A stretch of DNA of 64,000 bases, taken from contig LR746276.1 in assembly GCA_902729315.2 (NCBI GenBank), positions 2,055,169 to 2,119,168 of the forward strand. The letters run 5' to 3'. Source of the DNA: Spirodela intermedia. Its lineage: Eukaryota > Streptophyta > Magnoliopsida > Alismatales > Araceae. The translations under genes and the position numbers were made by a program. Below, one piece after another: positions 12,001 through 25,382 of the stretch. The notes below the pieces were generated by a model. That model was not told the DNA's origin. It ran no database searches and saw nothing but the letters and a program-made list of their open reading frames with translations. Within the stretch, counting starts at the first letter, position 1. Each line of letters opens with the position of its first letter.

Positions 12001-15000
12001 GATAAATTAACTGAATCAAGGCACGGAATTCCAGATGGCAAGAATTAAAGAAGTGCACAAGCAATACTAAGACAAAATAATGTTGCTAAGAGAAAATCGG
12101 GTAGCTGGTTAATTATCAAGAAGCTCCTGTTGATGAACTTTCAGTAGAAGCTCTTGTTGACAAAATCGAATACACTCAAGCTACCAGAAACATCATAGGA
12201 AAAAACAAGTTAATAGCGGTCTTTTTTTTCTCATAAACTATCATCCAAAGCCTACTTGGATCAAGTTCTGTCCAGTTAGATATTCTGACTACCATGCAGA
12301 CAAAGCCCTGAAAACTTGAAGCATTCCCCAACTTCTATCAGGTATAAAACCCTGTGATGCTGCAAAGGTATATAATATCAATATCATACCTCACTTGAAT
12401 ACCAAAACAATCGAATTTAGGACTAAAAGGATCAGGGGTAAAAAATTTCTAGTTGTTTGCAAAGAATTCATTTATCTATAAAAGTAATTCAACTTTTTCT
12501 CTTTAAATGTAGTTAAAGTATTAGTAAAATAGAGTGAATATTTATAATATTATCAAGGTGGTTATTCCGAATAAATAGAATTAAGTTATTTTTCAAATGT
12601 AACCAGATTTTAAATCAGACCAAATTCAGTCATCTCCATAGATCTTTAAAAAAAATCATTTTAAAACGCTAGCAGATTCTAGTTCAAAAACATTGAAAAC
12701 TGAACCAGTTCCATCCAACATTGTTCTCCGGTCCCAAAATAAGCTGGAGAGTTTTTCAAACCCCAACTACTGCAGAAATGAGATAAGCAATCAATGTGAC
12801 CCACGCAACCTTGAGATATTAATTGATCAAAGAGATCTACTGACTAGAGAGGGCAAAGACCAAAAATACATTGACAATTTAAATAATTCTAAAATTTTGA
12901 GTGGAAATAAATGAAATATGAAGTGTACTACTGCATCAATGTATGGACGTGTTTTCTCCAAAATACTACAGTCAGGAAGGTGTGGTCATACAACTTTCAA
13001 GAACTCCCTCTCTCGAGCATATTTTGAATCACGTATTGTTGTTGCATATGTTGATCTACAACAAGAAAAAAAAAAGAGAGAGAACAATCACAAATGCACT
13101 GGAGTTACTAAAGAATGTTTTCTTGACAAGAAAAAAAATCCAGGAAATAAATATAAAGGACCAACATCACGAGAAAGAATGAATGCGGCGTGAAAATAGT
13201 GGGCTGAAGAGCAACATAATAATAACAGCAGTTGAAGTTTTCACTGGATGCTTTTTGATACGGATATCTGCTCCTCAAAATGACTCATATATCCAGAGAT
13301 CTAAGGGGCTTCATTGAGTGAAATGAGTAAAGATGTTGATATTTCCATCCTAGATCTACTCTGGCAGCCGTTAGAATGTCGGCTGTTCATTATCTCAAAA
13401 CAACTTAGCAGTTCAAATAAATTCCTTTCTTGGCAAATGGAGAATATGAACCATCTGATGTTAAATAACAATCAAAATATTTTTCCATAGCAGACAGTTC
13501 ATTCAACCATTGTATCAAAATACTGGTGTTTCCGATGAACCCCAGAGTTGATTGATATGCACATCTCCCTTGATATTTCACCTGACGATTTTTAGAGCAA
13601 AACGTTTTCCATTCGGTTCCCCAGTTGTTTCTTAAGTAAGATAGCAACATGAAATCATTAATTATGAAAGAAAACAAAATTCAATACACATTTATACCAT
13701 CGGCTCTCAAAAAAGAAGAAAAGAACTCATGTTCAATATCAGAAGGCATACACACAATAGAGTATGTTTCTCAAATTTTCAGGATTCTCAAATGACAGCA
13801 CAACTTTTATCCACTTTTAACTAATATAAAAGACAAACTCTAACAACCTAGTGGTTCATACAACTGAAAGTGGTTATTCTGTCCCTTCCAAACAGTCAAA
13901 GTATTGCATATCAAATGAGCCACAAAGTGCCTGATCCCTTTTTATATGTCAACTCTGCTCCCATCTTCACAATGTCTTTTCCATACTTTCATGTACGACG
14001 CTTTCAGTGCCTAGCATGTTGAGAATTTCCATCAACTGTTTTAGTACTTATGATCGTAGAATCCAACGACGCTCATTATCTTTTATGTAAATCTCACTTA
14101 TCAGTATATTCTCCAAAAAAACACAATATCCGATGATACAACTTCATTCCCCCAGACGTCACCCATTTTCAGACTTAAAATTAAGCCTCCTGTGATGTGT
14201 ATGTAAATCAGGTTGTCTTCATAGGTCTGATAACCCAATTCTCCAGAATATGATGGGGCAAGATTTCTTAAAACAATAACTATTAATTTTCCATTTTTCG
14301 GTGTGATTTATTTTTATTGCATATATTATGCCTACATGTAAAAGTAACTCTTGTCATTAAACGAGAGGACTAATTAGGGAGGAACATTGCTATAGCTTAA
14401 AAAAATCATCGAGAATCCTGAAGATATGTAGTTACAGTCTAAGATCCTAAGCAAAAACAAATTATAACCCTGACGAAGGATAGCATTCTTACTCAGTTAT
14501 AAGGAGGTCCAAAGGCAAATGACAAATTTGAGCAGCACCAAGATGACGGTCAGGCGTCATGTTGTAGTCTCCTGTATAAACCATAGTAGCATCTCCCACC
14601 TTCACGTAAAACATTGCTGCTCCAAGAACCTAAAGAATTGTCACAAAAAGCAGAAAACAAAAATGAGGCATAAATGATGAAAAGAAATGATAGTCCATAG
14701 AATGTGGATAGAACCTAGTGCTTACCCAAAAAAAACGAAAATAAATAAAAAGCAAGTCCATTAACTAAAGGGTATCTATTCAGGTGGAAGCATTCCATTC
14801 TCTGACTTCATATTTCATAGATAGACCAAATTAGTTGCTGCACTAATCTTCACAAAGAGTTTTATCAGCAATATTTGATAAAGGAATGACGTGATTGCCC
14901 TCTCGTAATCACTAGCCTCTATCTCAGAGAGGAATTGGCTCTAGCTTGATGTCACCATCGTATGTCTAAGAAAAATTGAAATGGACATATTAGACCTTCT

Positions 15001-18000
15001 CTGAAGCAGAGGTGCAGACTAACGGAAAGAAACATGTCAAAGCAGGGGACTTGGGCTTGAGATTATCAACTATTCACTCAGACCCTGAAAGAGAGCTGGT
15101 TGATTCCCAGATCAAAAAGGCTGAGGTCAAGGGTCCAAAAGGACCCATTGTAAATGGCATCACCAATGTCAATATACTAGATGCATATATACAATTTCCT
15201 TACACGTACCAACACAAGTTATAGAGCAAGACAAGGCCAGGGGACATGCAAATATGTACTAGAAGAAGTAAAAAGGTGATGACAAAAGACGCAGCGTATT
15301 TATGATATGAAATACTCGTTTGTGACCCACCACTATAAGATCTATAAACAACAGCGCTGTTATGAAACAAGTAATTCAATAGTCCTATTATCCCAGGGTT
15401 CAGTGGCAGGAAGAGAACAGAGCAATATATACTTTGTTCTTCAATATGAGCTTCACATTGCCACACTGTTTCAGATAATGGAAGAAAATTTCCCAGTCAG
15501 GAGTCCACTCGAAGGAAATGTAAGAGAATCACTATCTTGGAAGATATGCACTTTTTGGATATAAGTAAAATCACTAACCAAAAGCAAGAAATAGAGTGCC
15601 AAAAGCCAACAAATACGTATGGAAACACATAAAGGAGAGAAAAGAAAGATAGTTTGAGCTTTCCTAGTCCAAACTGGCCCCTGAACTGTAGATTTGTAGG
15701 TTTTAAAGTTCAAAGAAAGAAGGGTTGGCATCCAAAGGTCTTGATTGTCCAAGACTACTGGAATTTATAAGCTCTCACTTGCCAGCGGAACAGGACATAT
15801 CCATGCTTAGAATGTCCAAAAAACTCAAAATAAATGGAGGTGGAGACCTATGAGATTTGGTAAGTCGAAACCAACACCAGTCAGCATAGCCGATGGAGGA
15901 TTAGGAATTGCTAGGTATATGACAATATCGAATGAATGCTCCTCCAAAGTTTCCATCTGAGCAGTGATAGAGGTTTATGTGTCAGATGAAAATAAGAAGA
16001 TTGCTCGCATTGAGACAACATGTCGTAAGGACTTGACAACTGCATCTGAAAAATCGGTGTTATCTGCAGAAGATACAGAAGTAGTGATAATGGTTAATTA
16101 TCATGTGGCAGGTGTGGTGATGATTTATGGGGCATCCATGGGTGCACTGTCATATCAAGAGAGAGCTTAGAGATGCTGGGAGAAACCACGCTTAAAGGCT
16201 TCAAAAACGGAAATGATGGCATGAGACACAAATCAGGATTATCCCCAGTGAAGTAAAGATCCATTTTCGTGGACAGTAATATATGGTCCAAGCCACCTCA
16301 ACAATCTTGGTAAAGGATTCATGGAGTGACTTCTGTTTCACCCTGGTACCCCCTAGTAGAAGATAGTTAATCAATGATAGCATAGAATGCTTCAGGGATT
16401 CGAACCAGAGAACAGAGCTATTCGATCAAAAGTTTCAGAGGGGAGAATTTTGATATATACTATAAATGATCGTTCAAAGAACCTACTCTGCAACCCCCAT
16501 TCCTTCTCAGTCTATGAGGAAATAACACAGTAGATGCTTTAAAAAAGGCAAGGAACATTCAGCTAAAAGATTCACATCCAGTGTAAGGCGCCCAAGATAG
16601 AATTTCCCCCCAGTATCACCGACAACCACAAGTATCATTAGCAATTATCAAACAGGCTACCGGTGCCAACTGTTTGTTGATCCAGAAGATGAGACGTGTT
16701 GATGACGCTAAGTATGCTAATAGCAGTACTGATGCTGGAAACCACACTGGCCAAGTAAGATTGGATCGAATCGGCCAGAAAATTGGCTGACCTCAGGCGG
16801 TCCATGAATTCTCTTCTTCAGCGCAGTAATAGTTTTTTTTTTAAGCTTATCCTGAAGAGGAGGAACCACTCACCCCTACCCTCAACGCACCCAAAGAAAA
16901 ATTGGTTTAACATGGCCAATACCAAGAACCGTGAAAATGCTAAAATTTGGCCAAACCTTTACAACAGAGCATTAGCAACTATAAACTTGCCTAAGGAAGT
17001 TTGCACTTGCAATTAAAAAATGGGGGGAAAATGACATAGTTCAGAAACGCACATGACCAGCATAATATGCACGGATTTGGATATCTTTAGCAACTTGCAC
17101 TGTTTGCTTTATATCCACCGTTATAACTGAAGCGCACAGAAATAAGGTCAAATCAATAGCGAAAAGTAAACATGGGAATATTCCACAAAGCAAGCATATC
17201 AGCATATGAATGAATGTAAACAAGAAAAATGAGGAAGTTGGACGCGCTATTTTATTCTTAAATCTATAGATTACACCACGCTGAACCAAGTCAGGATTGG
17301 AGATTCAAGAGGAAGGAGTGACATCAGTCAATTGGTTTCAGTTTTGTGTCCCGGAGAGAGTGAGAATAGGTAAGCAGGAAAATAGATTAGCTTGGTGGTC
17401 TCCCTCTGATGTTTCCTACGCAATACAAAGTTTTTAAACAGTCCAAGAAGGACAAGTAGATGTTTACATGTTTTCTAGTCCAAAAGAAACATAATGCATA
17501 GATGTGCAAGTCTCTAGCCTCTATCAAAATCATAACAACCATTTTAAAGAGATAAATAGATGAAACATGATCTTTGAGAGGGTAGGAGGCCAATCAGGTG
17601 TACTTAATCAAAGTATAAATTCCAGCAGATTCCAACAGCCTGCGAATATTTCTGGTGGCGTTTGTGGACAGGCGTGGGAGTCTGTTCACCATCCATGAGA
17701 TCCTGTCTTATCATGCAACAAGCACTCCCCCTCCTCCCCAAATAACCAAAAAAATGGCGATCTCAAAGGGATTAATTGATGTGAATAGAAGAAACTGAAA
17801 AAAATATAATCCTTTTTCCTGAACTACTGAGAAAACCAGCTGACGATAAATCTCTCCATGAATCCTGAGCCAAAGAGAAAGGAAATATTCATCTATGGGA
17901 GTAATGATATTCAAATGGCAAAGGATTAGCAGGCCCAAAATACATGAAGATTGGTCAGAATGCTAGAACTTGAAAGATGGCCCAAGCCATTTCAAAGCAT

Positions 18001-21000
18001 CAAGATCACACATAATGTAGACCAAGTTGAGAAGTTTACTTGTGGCACAATTATTTTTAACGAAATCTGAATGTTAGAACTTACAAGAAAAGAAGGCAAA
18101 ATATACAAAACACCTGTTGATGGTCGAAAAGCGGATCACACATAAGATAGCAAGCCATGTGAGAAGTTATAGATTTGTAGCACTGTAATTCTTTACGAAG
18201 TTCAAATGTTAGAACTAGAGAAAGGAATGTGAAGTATACAAACTAGCGTGTTCCTTATTGAAAGGAGGGTTGGTTGCCCGAAGTCAAATCTGATCCGATT
18301 CACTGCGGATCAATTGGAAAATACTTGGCACACTCGTGAGGAACCAGCAAGGTTTCTTCCACAAGAAATAAAGATTCAAAGCTACATTATTTAAGCATAT
18401 TCCATGTAGTGAAAATTGTCACTGGAAGTAGAAAGTTCCAAACTTGTATTACTGAAATCAACATAATCAAGCAAACAATAAGTCAAAGTTCGTCTATGAC
18501 TATTCAATTTTCTAATATAATGCCATGGGACATCCCTCTGGCTCAGAAACAGAAAATAAGTCAAATAAAGGTAGTTTCCCACCTTTAAAGGAACAAAGGA
18601 AATTTAACCGCCGAGTCAGGATTGACCAGCTTAATAAATGACCGGTATTCTGTAAATCCAAGACAGGTAACAGGGGGTGAAGAACGGGTTTCAATTAGTA
18701 TAGCTGAGGTCGGCTTGATAATCAACCAAAAACTCGACCTCTCTCCAGAAGTAGTTCACTTTAGGTTGAAAGACAGTGAGTAGTTCCGTGAGGAATCAAA
18801 GCAAACTTCAGCCAAGGAGAATAGCATCACAGTTCTGGAGGCCATTCAATCAGCATTTTATTTCTCATAGAATGAGTTACAAAAGCCAGAACTTCATTTC
18901 CAGAAAGATTTTAAATGTGTCCTATCCCATGCCTTGCTTCTACATTCCATCATATCATGAGCATCACCTACCACCAGCTCCCGTCAGTCACTGAAAAAAC
19001 GCATATGCTACAAGGGAAAGCAACCGGTATTGCAACACAATTAAAAAAGAGTGCAGATGGCCTAGATTTGACATCCGTTTGATATCTTTCATGTCCACCA
19101 CAATTTTTAAGATATATTTAGAAAAAACCCTCAGCTATCTGTGACTTCTAAGTGGTTAGTACACACAAGCAAATGAATATTTTTAGGAGGTGACAGTTAG
19201 ATCCTAAATATATTGATACCATTGCCTCTGACTACCGACTAATTTTTTGAAGGTATTAGCGACCATTCATGAATGATTAATAAAGGAAACATAATATGCA
19301 GAAACTCTATTCCTAAAGGAGAAAAACTAAAGTACACAGAATACAAAAAAATATTTATTTATCCAAAGCATCTACGGTTTCCAGGATGATATCTAGACGG
19401 GTTCATGAAAATGATAGTCAAGTAACGAAATTTAGACACAATAGGGACGTAATGAATGCACCAGGAAACATCCATAGACGCATTTTGCATACCCTTCTTC
19501 AAACAATTCATTATGTGATCACCACTGAATTTCTCTTCGTCTCCTCTTTGCTCCTTCACTTTCCGGTAATCCTCCAACATCAGAGGGGCCAACGCTTTTG
19601 TTGGATACTAAAAAATATAAGCAATAATATTATGGGCTATCTATTCACCACATCAATAAAAAAAAATCGATTCAAAGACTCAAAAATATTTGACTTGGAA
19701 ACAAATGTAACACATGAATGACAGAGAAAAAAGCAGACTAATATCTTTTAAGAGAGTACCGAACAGAGATAAAAAGAACTATACTGAAGTACATATTTAT
19801 ACTAATGCGAGATAGTCTCTAGGAACTTACAGTCATGTAGATAGGTCCATTATACCCACAAACCTCTGTAAAATAAGGAAGTGCTCCAATGTGGTCCAGA
19901 TGGCTGAGATATATAATACATCAAAATAGTTAGTTAAAAATCCTCTTTTGACAGAAAAAGGATAACGTTTTTTCATATTGTTTGGAGCTCACTCATTCAA
20001 GCAGGAAACTAAATTCTCTTCATAAATGACAACAATAAACCATGGAAAATTAACTCCATGGGAGCGAGGTCAATATTTCTGCCTCTTTATCGGAGTCACT
20101 ATGCCAGTGAACACATTTTTCTCTAAGAAAGATTTACATGATATTGAAAAATATTATTTCCATCAGCAATTACTCCAACAGAATAATTGATGGCCTACTA
20201 TAAATGTAATAAATGTTTCCAACGTAGACAGCAATGTATTATCCGGAATCAGATGAATGTCTCCTTAACCACATGACGAAGTCAATAGAAAGTTCAATGT
20301 ACATAACAGCCACTTTAAGCGTACGAAGTAATCGTCATTTAATACAGATTAGAGCTTAAGAGATTGGGCCCAATGTTTAAGGCATTAACTTATCACAAAC
20401 AGCGCAATTTTCCTAAAAGAAATTATTTATTTCCATAAATGAACAGCTTTTTGGACGGTACAACCATTATTACAAGGTATTCACTAAAAAATCATTTCTA
20501 GAGAAAACTGAGTGATATAGAAACCATGCCAGAAGTAAAAGAAAAACCGTTTTATGGTTCAAATTGTTAATATTCCACGTACTTTATCAGGCACTATGTC
20601 ATGGAAGTAGTTCGAGAGGGTTGAAAAGTGCCTAAGAATGCCTTCATGATATTAGCACCATGCTGAGACTAGCATTTTATCACGCACCAACACAACAGGA
20701 CAAAAGTTCCGGAGAAAAGTGAATAGGACATTATAAGAGATAAAATAGTTACAAGTGGGTGATGATGACACAGGAAATGGCGGAATCGAACCTCCCTTCC
20801 CCGGCGTGGGGAATGAGGGAGAAGTCCGGGAAGCTGCGGGCGTCGGAGTACCCCATGTGCATACCACAGTCGAACATGATTCTCTTCCCGGCCACGGTTG
20901 CCACCACGCAACTCTTCCCCACTGTCTGCCCCGCCCCTGTGAGTTATCACCGGTGATCACAACATCAGAGAGGGAAAAAACCGGATGAAGAAGATCGGAG

Positions 21001-21039
21001 GACCGAAAACTTGCCGAGAACTAAGCACTCGATCGCCAT
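1..21039 (-). CDS. CPSF73-II: Integrator subunit 11 / CPSF73-II-like RNA endonuclease, 3' end off window
   Basis: Exons from the 5' end: 21015-21039, 20753-20936, 19831-19903, 19493-19607, 17053-17126, 14493-14629, 12992-13055, 11836-11901, 10794-10863, 2220-2324, 881-1022 and 1-48, continuing past the left edge. All junction phases agree and give 367 codons. The protein starts [12 protein letters not shown]. It shows the metallo-beta-lactamase motif HxHxDH (H69, H71, D73, H74, formed across the exon 2/3 junction), the histidine of AGHVLGA (H157) and the aspartate of YTGDYN (D178). The beta-CASP region follows, with [16 protein letters not shown], the [13 protein letters not shown] segment and [13 protein letters not shown]. 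The family (metazoan INTS11, plant CPSF73-II) cuts nascent RNA 3' ends in the nucleus as a zinc-dependent endonuclease. Intron 1 begins with GC instead of GT. Intron 9 carries a 5.3 kb LTR retrotransposon. The terminal roughly one third of the protein is not in the window. Confidence 0.9.
4018..4410 (+). repeat. 5' LTR of the chromovirus
   Basis: This 393-bp LTR runs from TGATAAGG to CTTATCA and is colinear with the copy at 8928-9335. It contains a TATA-like GGATATAAGG near 4198 and a block of short tandem repeats built on GTTATGGCAA around 4105-4165. Confidence 0.92.
4411..4424 (+). other. Primer-binding site, initiator-Met tRNA type
   Basis: TTGGTATCAGAGCC directly follows the 5' LTR. TGGTATCAGAGC is the usual sequence complementary to the 3' end of plant initiator methionine tRNA, used to prime minus-strand synthesis. 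Confidence 0.9.
4470..5540 (+). pseudogene. Degenerate gag of the chromovirus
   Basis: The reading begins [15 protein letters not shown], a short coiled-coil-like N-terminus, then capsid-type sequence broken by stops. A zinc knuckle at 5401-5448 keeps CFYC and GH, but its last cysteine codon reads TCC (serine), and a stop follows two codons later. The knuckle is therefore no longer a full CCHC. Confidence 0.8.
5581..6990 (+). pseudogene. Protease and reverse transcriptase remnant
   Basis: The protease active-site motif is IDTGATHNF, with DTGA encoded at 5656-5667. A stretch with stops leads into reverse transcriptase from about 6230. An open part at 6415-6978 carries [24 protein letters not shown] and the catalytic FFDDIL (aspartates at 6676-6681). 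The catalytic pair survives although the frame is lost on both sides. Confidence 0.88.
6991..8900 (+). pseudogene. RNase H, integrase and chromodomain remnant
   Basis: RNase H near 7095-7170 reads [17 protein letters not shown], where the usual ETDASG aspartate is lost. Integrase core sequence runs from about 7870 ([16 protein letters not shown]). The second catalytic aspartate position is a histidine (CAT at 8063-8065, in VTHRG), and the catalytic glutamate position appears as a TAG stop in the later block. A chromodomain follows near 8810-8850 ([16 protein letters not shown]), placing the element among chromoviruses. Confidence 0.85.
8914..8927 (+). other. Polypurine tract of the chromovirus
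   Basis: A run of seven G followed by AG lies a few bases before the TG that opens the 3' LTR. This is the expected place for the plus-strand primer. Confidence 0.75.
8928..9335 (+). repeat. 3' LTR of the chromovirus
   Basis: This 408-bp LTR is colinear with the 5' copy. It is longer mainly because the internal GTTATGGCAA-type repeat block has an extra partial unit. It ends immediately before the 3' copy of the TCCTG target duplication. Confidence 0.92.
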
Positions 21040-22146
21040 GGAGACGAGCTCGGATTCCTCCGAGCGGATGGGGAGAGGGGTCGTCGAACGGTGCTGCCTG
21101 GCGAAGGAAGAACTCTCGGCTATGTTGGCGGGAACGAGAGAAAACCACAGCGGTTTTGGGCAGTACAGAGACTCCTTAGTGGTTAGTTCGGATACAAATC
21201 GGCTGTAATCAGAACCGATATAATCAAATCTTCGAATGGATCTGATCTGAAACGCAGTCCCGGAGGTAGAACAGGTGGGGGCATAGTTCTAAATACACCA
21301 TGTTGGGGGATATTGGCGGAAGTATATTGTGAGGAAAGGGAGGGCGAGGGTGGATCCATTTTAAATTATTTTTTTTGTAACTATTGTTTCTAAAATAATA
21401 AAAATTGGCCTTTCTTGAATCACAAAATAAGATCATTTCTTGAATTGTTGATATGTAAAAAGAACCCTAGAAGCACGAGTTAAACGTTTGATTATTTAAA
21501 TTAAAAATTAGGAATTTATTATTTTTTTGATGATGTGAAGAATATATAATAATTGGAAATATATTTTAGGACAAAATATATCAATAATAATATGAAAAAT
21601 ACATATTTTTTGGCGCACAAATATGGATGTCAATCATTGACTCACCAATATTGACCTTGTCCTTCTGTCCCATGTTTATCAACATGTAGCTCTTATTATG
21701 GGTTGACTTTCACTTGAACTAAGATCACATGATTGCACTGTAAATGTATGGCACATGAAGATGGGTCTGGCCTAGATGATATATTAAGAACCAGGCTCAC
21801 TTTTTTTCTGACCGTTGACGTCTCTATGTCATGCATGTTCTCCCCTTCGAGCCCATTTGTGTTTCCTCAGATTTTATTTATTAATTAACTTTAAAATAAA
21901 GATTAGCAATTTATCATTACTCAATGTCAATATCAACTAACAAATAGCCATTGGATTAAATGGTCAACTCAAATTAACGTCATTAATTGGATATTTTACT
22001 TGTCTAATCTAATTAGTTAGCCAATGTGTTCATGCATATATGTTTCATAACTTGAGTATTTCATAATTTAATTTCCATTAAATAACAGCCCACATAAACT
22101 TGAAGCGGTCTGGATGAGACGTGTGTGATGGTTTGTATATGAATGT
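21040..22146. other. Intergenic region, 5' side of the CPSF73-II-like gene
   Basis: The first 200 bases are fairly GC-rich and probably hold the leader and core promoter of the minus-strand CPSF73-II-like gene. The rest is AT-rich. I see no coding exon, RNA gene or recognisable repeat. Confidence 0.5.
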
Positions 22147-22255
22147 AGAGAGAGAGAGAGAGAGAGAGAGAGAGGCACAAATACTGCTGCTTGCAAACAA
22201 GAAGCTGATCATCAGACATTAATCTCCACCCAAACACGCACACCAGAATCAAACA

Positions 22256-22337
<82 letters not shown>

Positions 22338-22340
22338 TCT
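22147..22340. repeat. Facing (AG)n and (TC)n microsatellites
   Basis: An (AG)14 tract at 22147-22174 and a (TC)n tract of about 80 bases at 22260-22340 are separated by about 85 bases of unique sequence. On either strand the tracts are complementary and could fold into a long stem. They lie about 320 bases beyond the ELMO gene stop codon. Confidence 0.9.
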
Positions 22341-22661
22341 CACCCTTTATCCCCCCTGCCTTTAGAGGGGGGGGAGCCTGTTCTCTGCTGGGCACCACCA
22401 AGATTGCACTGGTTTGAGAAGGAGAAGATCTCGTGGGAGGGGTACTGACCCTCACGATGAGGAGTTCTACTCAGCTCCCCACCCTGAAGCCATCCATTCT
22501 CCAGCGCCTCCCCAAAGAACCCTAATTGAAAGCAACAAAATTTTAGCATAGCAGGGACAAAGAAAGTCAACGGCACTTTTATTCCAAATAACGACATTGA
22601 CGACTAAAGTTGCACCAAAAAAAAGAAGGGTCAACCTCCATAGCATCTCCTGATCAGACGG

Positions 22662-25343
22662 CTACGAGCGAGCCAGCAGGCTGTAAGAGGGCAGGTCCTC
22701 AAGGGTCAGAATGTCCTCAAGAAGCAACTCTCTCTCCAGATGGCGGCACGTGGACTTCATCACTGACTGTTTTGGGCACAAAGCAAGTCGTCAGATATGA
22801 TTCGGCCACTGAGAGGTGGGGGGGAGACCAGATGGTGGCACCAGGCTTACGCTGAAGTCCATGTAGGATGCATGCATGGCGAGCCACTGCTGGTCCATCA
22901 TCTTGAATGCTATGCAGTAGAGGAGATCAAACGCCCGTTCATCCTCTGCTCATGTTAGAACAAAGATATGAACCAATAAGAGACTTAATCTTCTGAATGT
23001 GAGGGAAGCGGGAATCTGATCTGGAAGGGTTCTCCTTCTCGGGTGAAGAGATCAGCTGTTTTAGTTTTTTTTTGAGAAAAAAATAAATACCGAAATAACC
23101 CACTGAAAAAATAAGTTAATAACTCGGATATAATCAATTATGATTTCCACACAATTTTCTGAAGAAAAATGAAGGGAAATTTCATAAATAGCCTTGGAGA
23201 ATAAAAAAAATACGAAATTAAAAGTCAACGAAAAGGGGATCAAAAAGGTTAATATATTGTAGTAAATACAGCTTTGATTTCCCCGTTATGATCATAAAAG
23301 TTACAATTCGTCATCCACCATTATGCTTTCCATAAATAGCATTCGAGAATAAACCACTTTTTTTTTTAACAAAAGGGAAGGGAAAAAAGAAAATATTTAA
23401 ATCACCCACTGAAAACGAAGTTAAATAAAAAATTGAAGATCCTAGAACATAATAAGTCGATTCTATTTACCTTTTGATTTTCACTACTATATGATCATAA
23501 ACTTAAAATGTTCCATCCAAAGTTATCATTTCCGTACAAGTTTTCTTTAGAAAAAGATAAAAGGAATTTTCTTAGGTTTGATCCCGGTATATTTCCATAA
23601 ATATAATCAGGACATTCGTACTGATGCATTCATTCAACACACCTGCGAGTAGCTTCAAGAAAACTGCTCCCATCATCGAGCGCGGTTTAACTAGAAAACC
23701 CCAACAAAAGAAGCGCAATCATTTATCCATGAGGGCGAAAAATAGAGTGTAGCCACAATGAACAGATGGAAACTGATGATATACATAGAACGAGAATACA
23801 TACCAGCTTGGAGATCAAGCATCTGGATTAGCATGAAAGTGATGTTTACACCAGCAATAGCAAACGGATACTCCCACGTTGCACGATCTCCTTCTTGCTT
23901 CTGGAGAAGATCTTGGAAGGACTTCTGCTTGGAAAATGGAATGCAGATTAGATCTTGATCTTCTATTGAGTTTAGTGCAGTGCAGATTTTGATGGCTAAA
24001 AAACTATTCTAAGCTCAATGCAGAATGATCTTCCAGGAACTGATCGAAGTGCTTGTAGGCCCTTTTGGAACACGAACAAGGGATAACTTAATCTACCTCT
24101 GATACAGATGAATGTGTGCTAGTCTATACAATAAATGCACATCTTTCAAACTATGTAACTATATAAAAATCACATTACTCTTCCCTTTCATTATCTGTTC
24201 CTCATTTTCCCATCATCAGATTTGAGCCGATGCAAGGATGCCAAACAACTGCTCGAATTGAGTAATTTCACTTAAGAATTTCATTTTTCATCATGCCATA
24301 TAAGAATGATACAAAAATCTATGAGCATTGTAACCAGTAAAATAAGGAAAGGAAGTTAAAGCAGACTAAGAACATACTGGGAAGTTCTTCGCAAAGAACA
24401 ATAAATTCTCCAATGATATAAAACCTCCTCCTCTGCAAGACATGTTCCAAATATCAATTTTATGTTTCAAACAGAACACCGCCAATTATTTATGTCGACG
24501 TCCACTAGAACTGCACCTGAAATCTGTGGAAGGATCCTTTCCCTGCCAACCCATTTCCTTCCATTGTTCAGATACTAAACCTTGCAGTTCTACTCCAGGA
24601 AACGCAGCATACCAGAGTGACCTCAGGGCCTCCTAAAAAAGAGGAAAACTTGAAAACGAAAATTAGGTAACTATCACATCATTTTGAAAAATGAAGAGGA
24701 ATAGAATAACCCTCGAGTCACCATATACCGCGACATAATAAAAAACGAAATAATCATTCCCTTCTAGAAGCAGATTTTTATGGGAAATTTAGGACGTAAA
24801 CGCTGGCAAACATTGGTTGTGTACTTATAGAAAATGTATTCAAGATGAAGGCTATAAAAATAAAAGATAATAAACTTCGAAAATATATATATGATTTAAT
24901 TTAAGATTACCTGGTGTTCAACATTCGTGCTGTCATAGGAAACATCAATGCGACTTTGAAGCCTCTGAAGACATTCCTCCTTTTGAAACACAAAAGTCAG
25001 AGGAAAATACTAAACTTGAACAAAAAAGGGACTGATTTTGCTGAAAAAATAGCTATCGGGTCATCAGGATTCAGTAACTAGTTGCACAACTTGGAACGTC
25101 TTTGAGGAAAATTCTTTGATCCCCTCATGGCGAATGCTTTTTTCAAAACAATTCAAAAGTTTCAACTAAAATATCAGTACTTCAATGCCACCAAATAGAG
25201 CTTTATGGCTCAGGTCTGTACCCCATTTGCCAAATTCAGTATGACCACAAAAAACAAGGAAATATTGTTCTATATCCGTTCATCTTATGCTGTTCAAATG
25301 CTTATCTTGCCTCCCTTCTTCACGCAATGAGAGAAGAAACTAC

Positions 25344-25382
<39 letters not shown>

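Noticed and set aside
12918-13193. Plus-strand open frames of 79-91 codons
   Set aside because: They overlap a well-supported minus-strand exon (12992-13055) and resemble no family.
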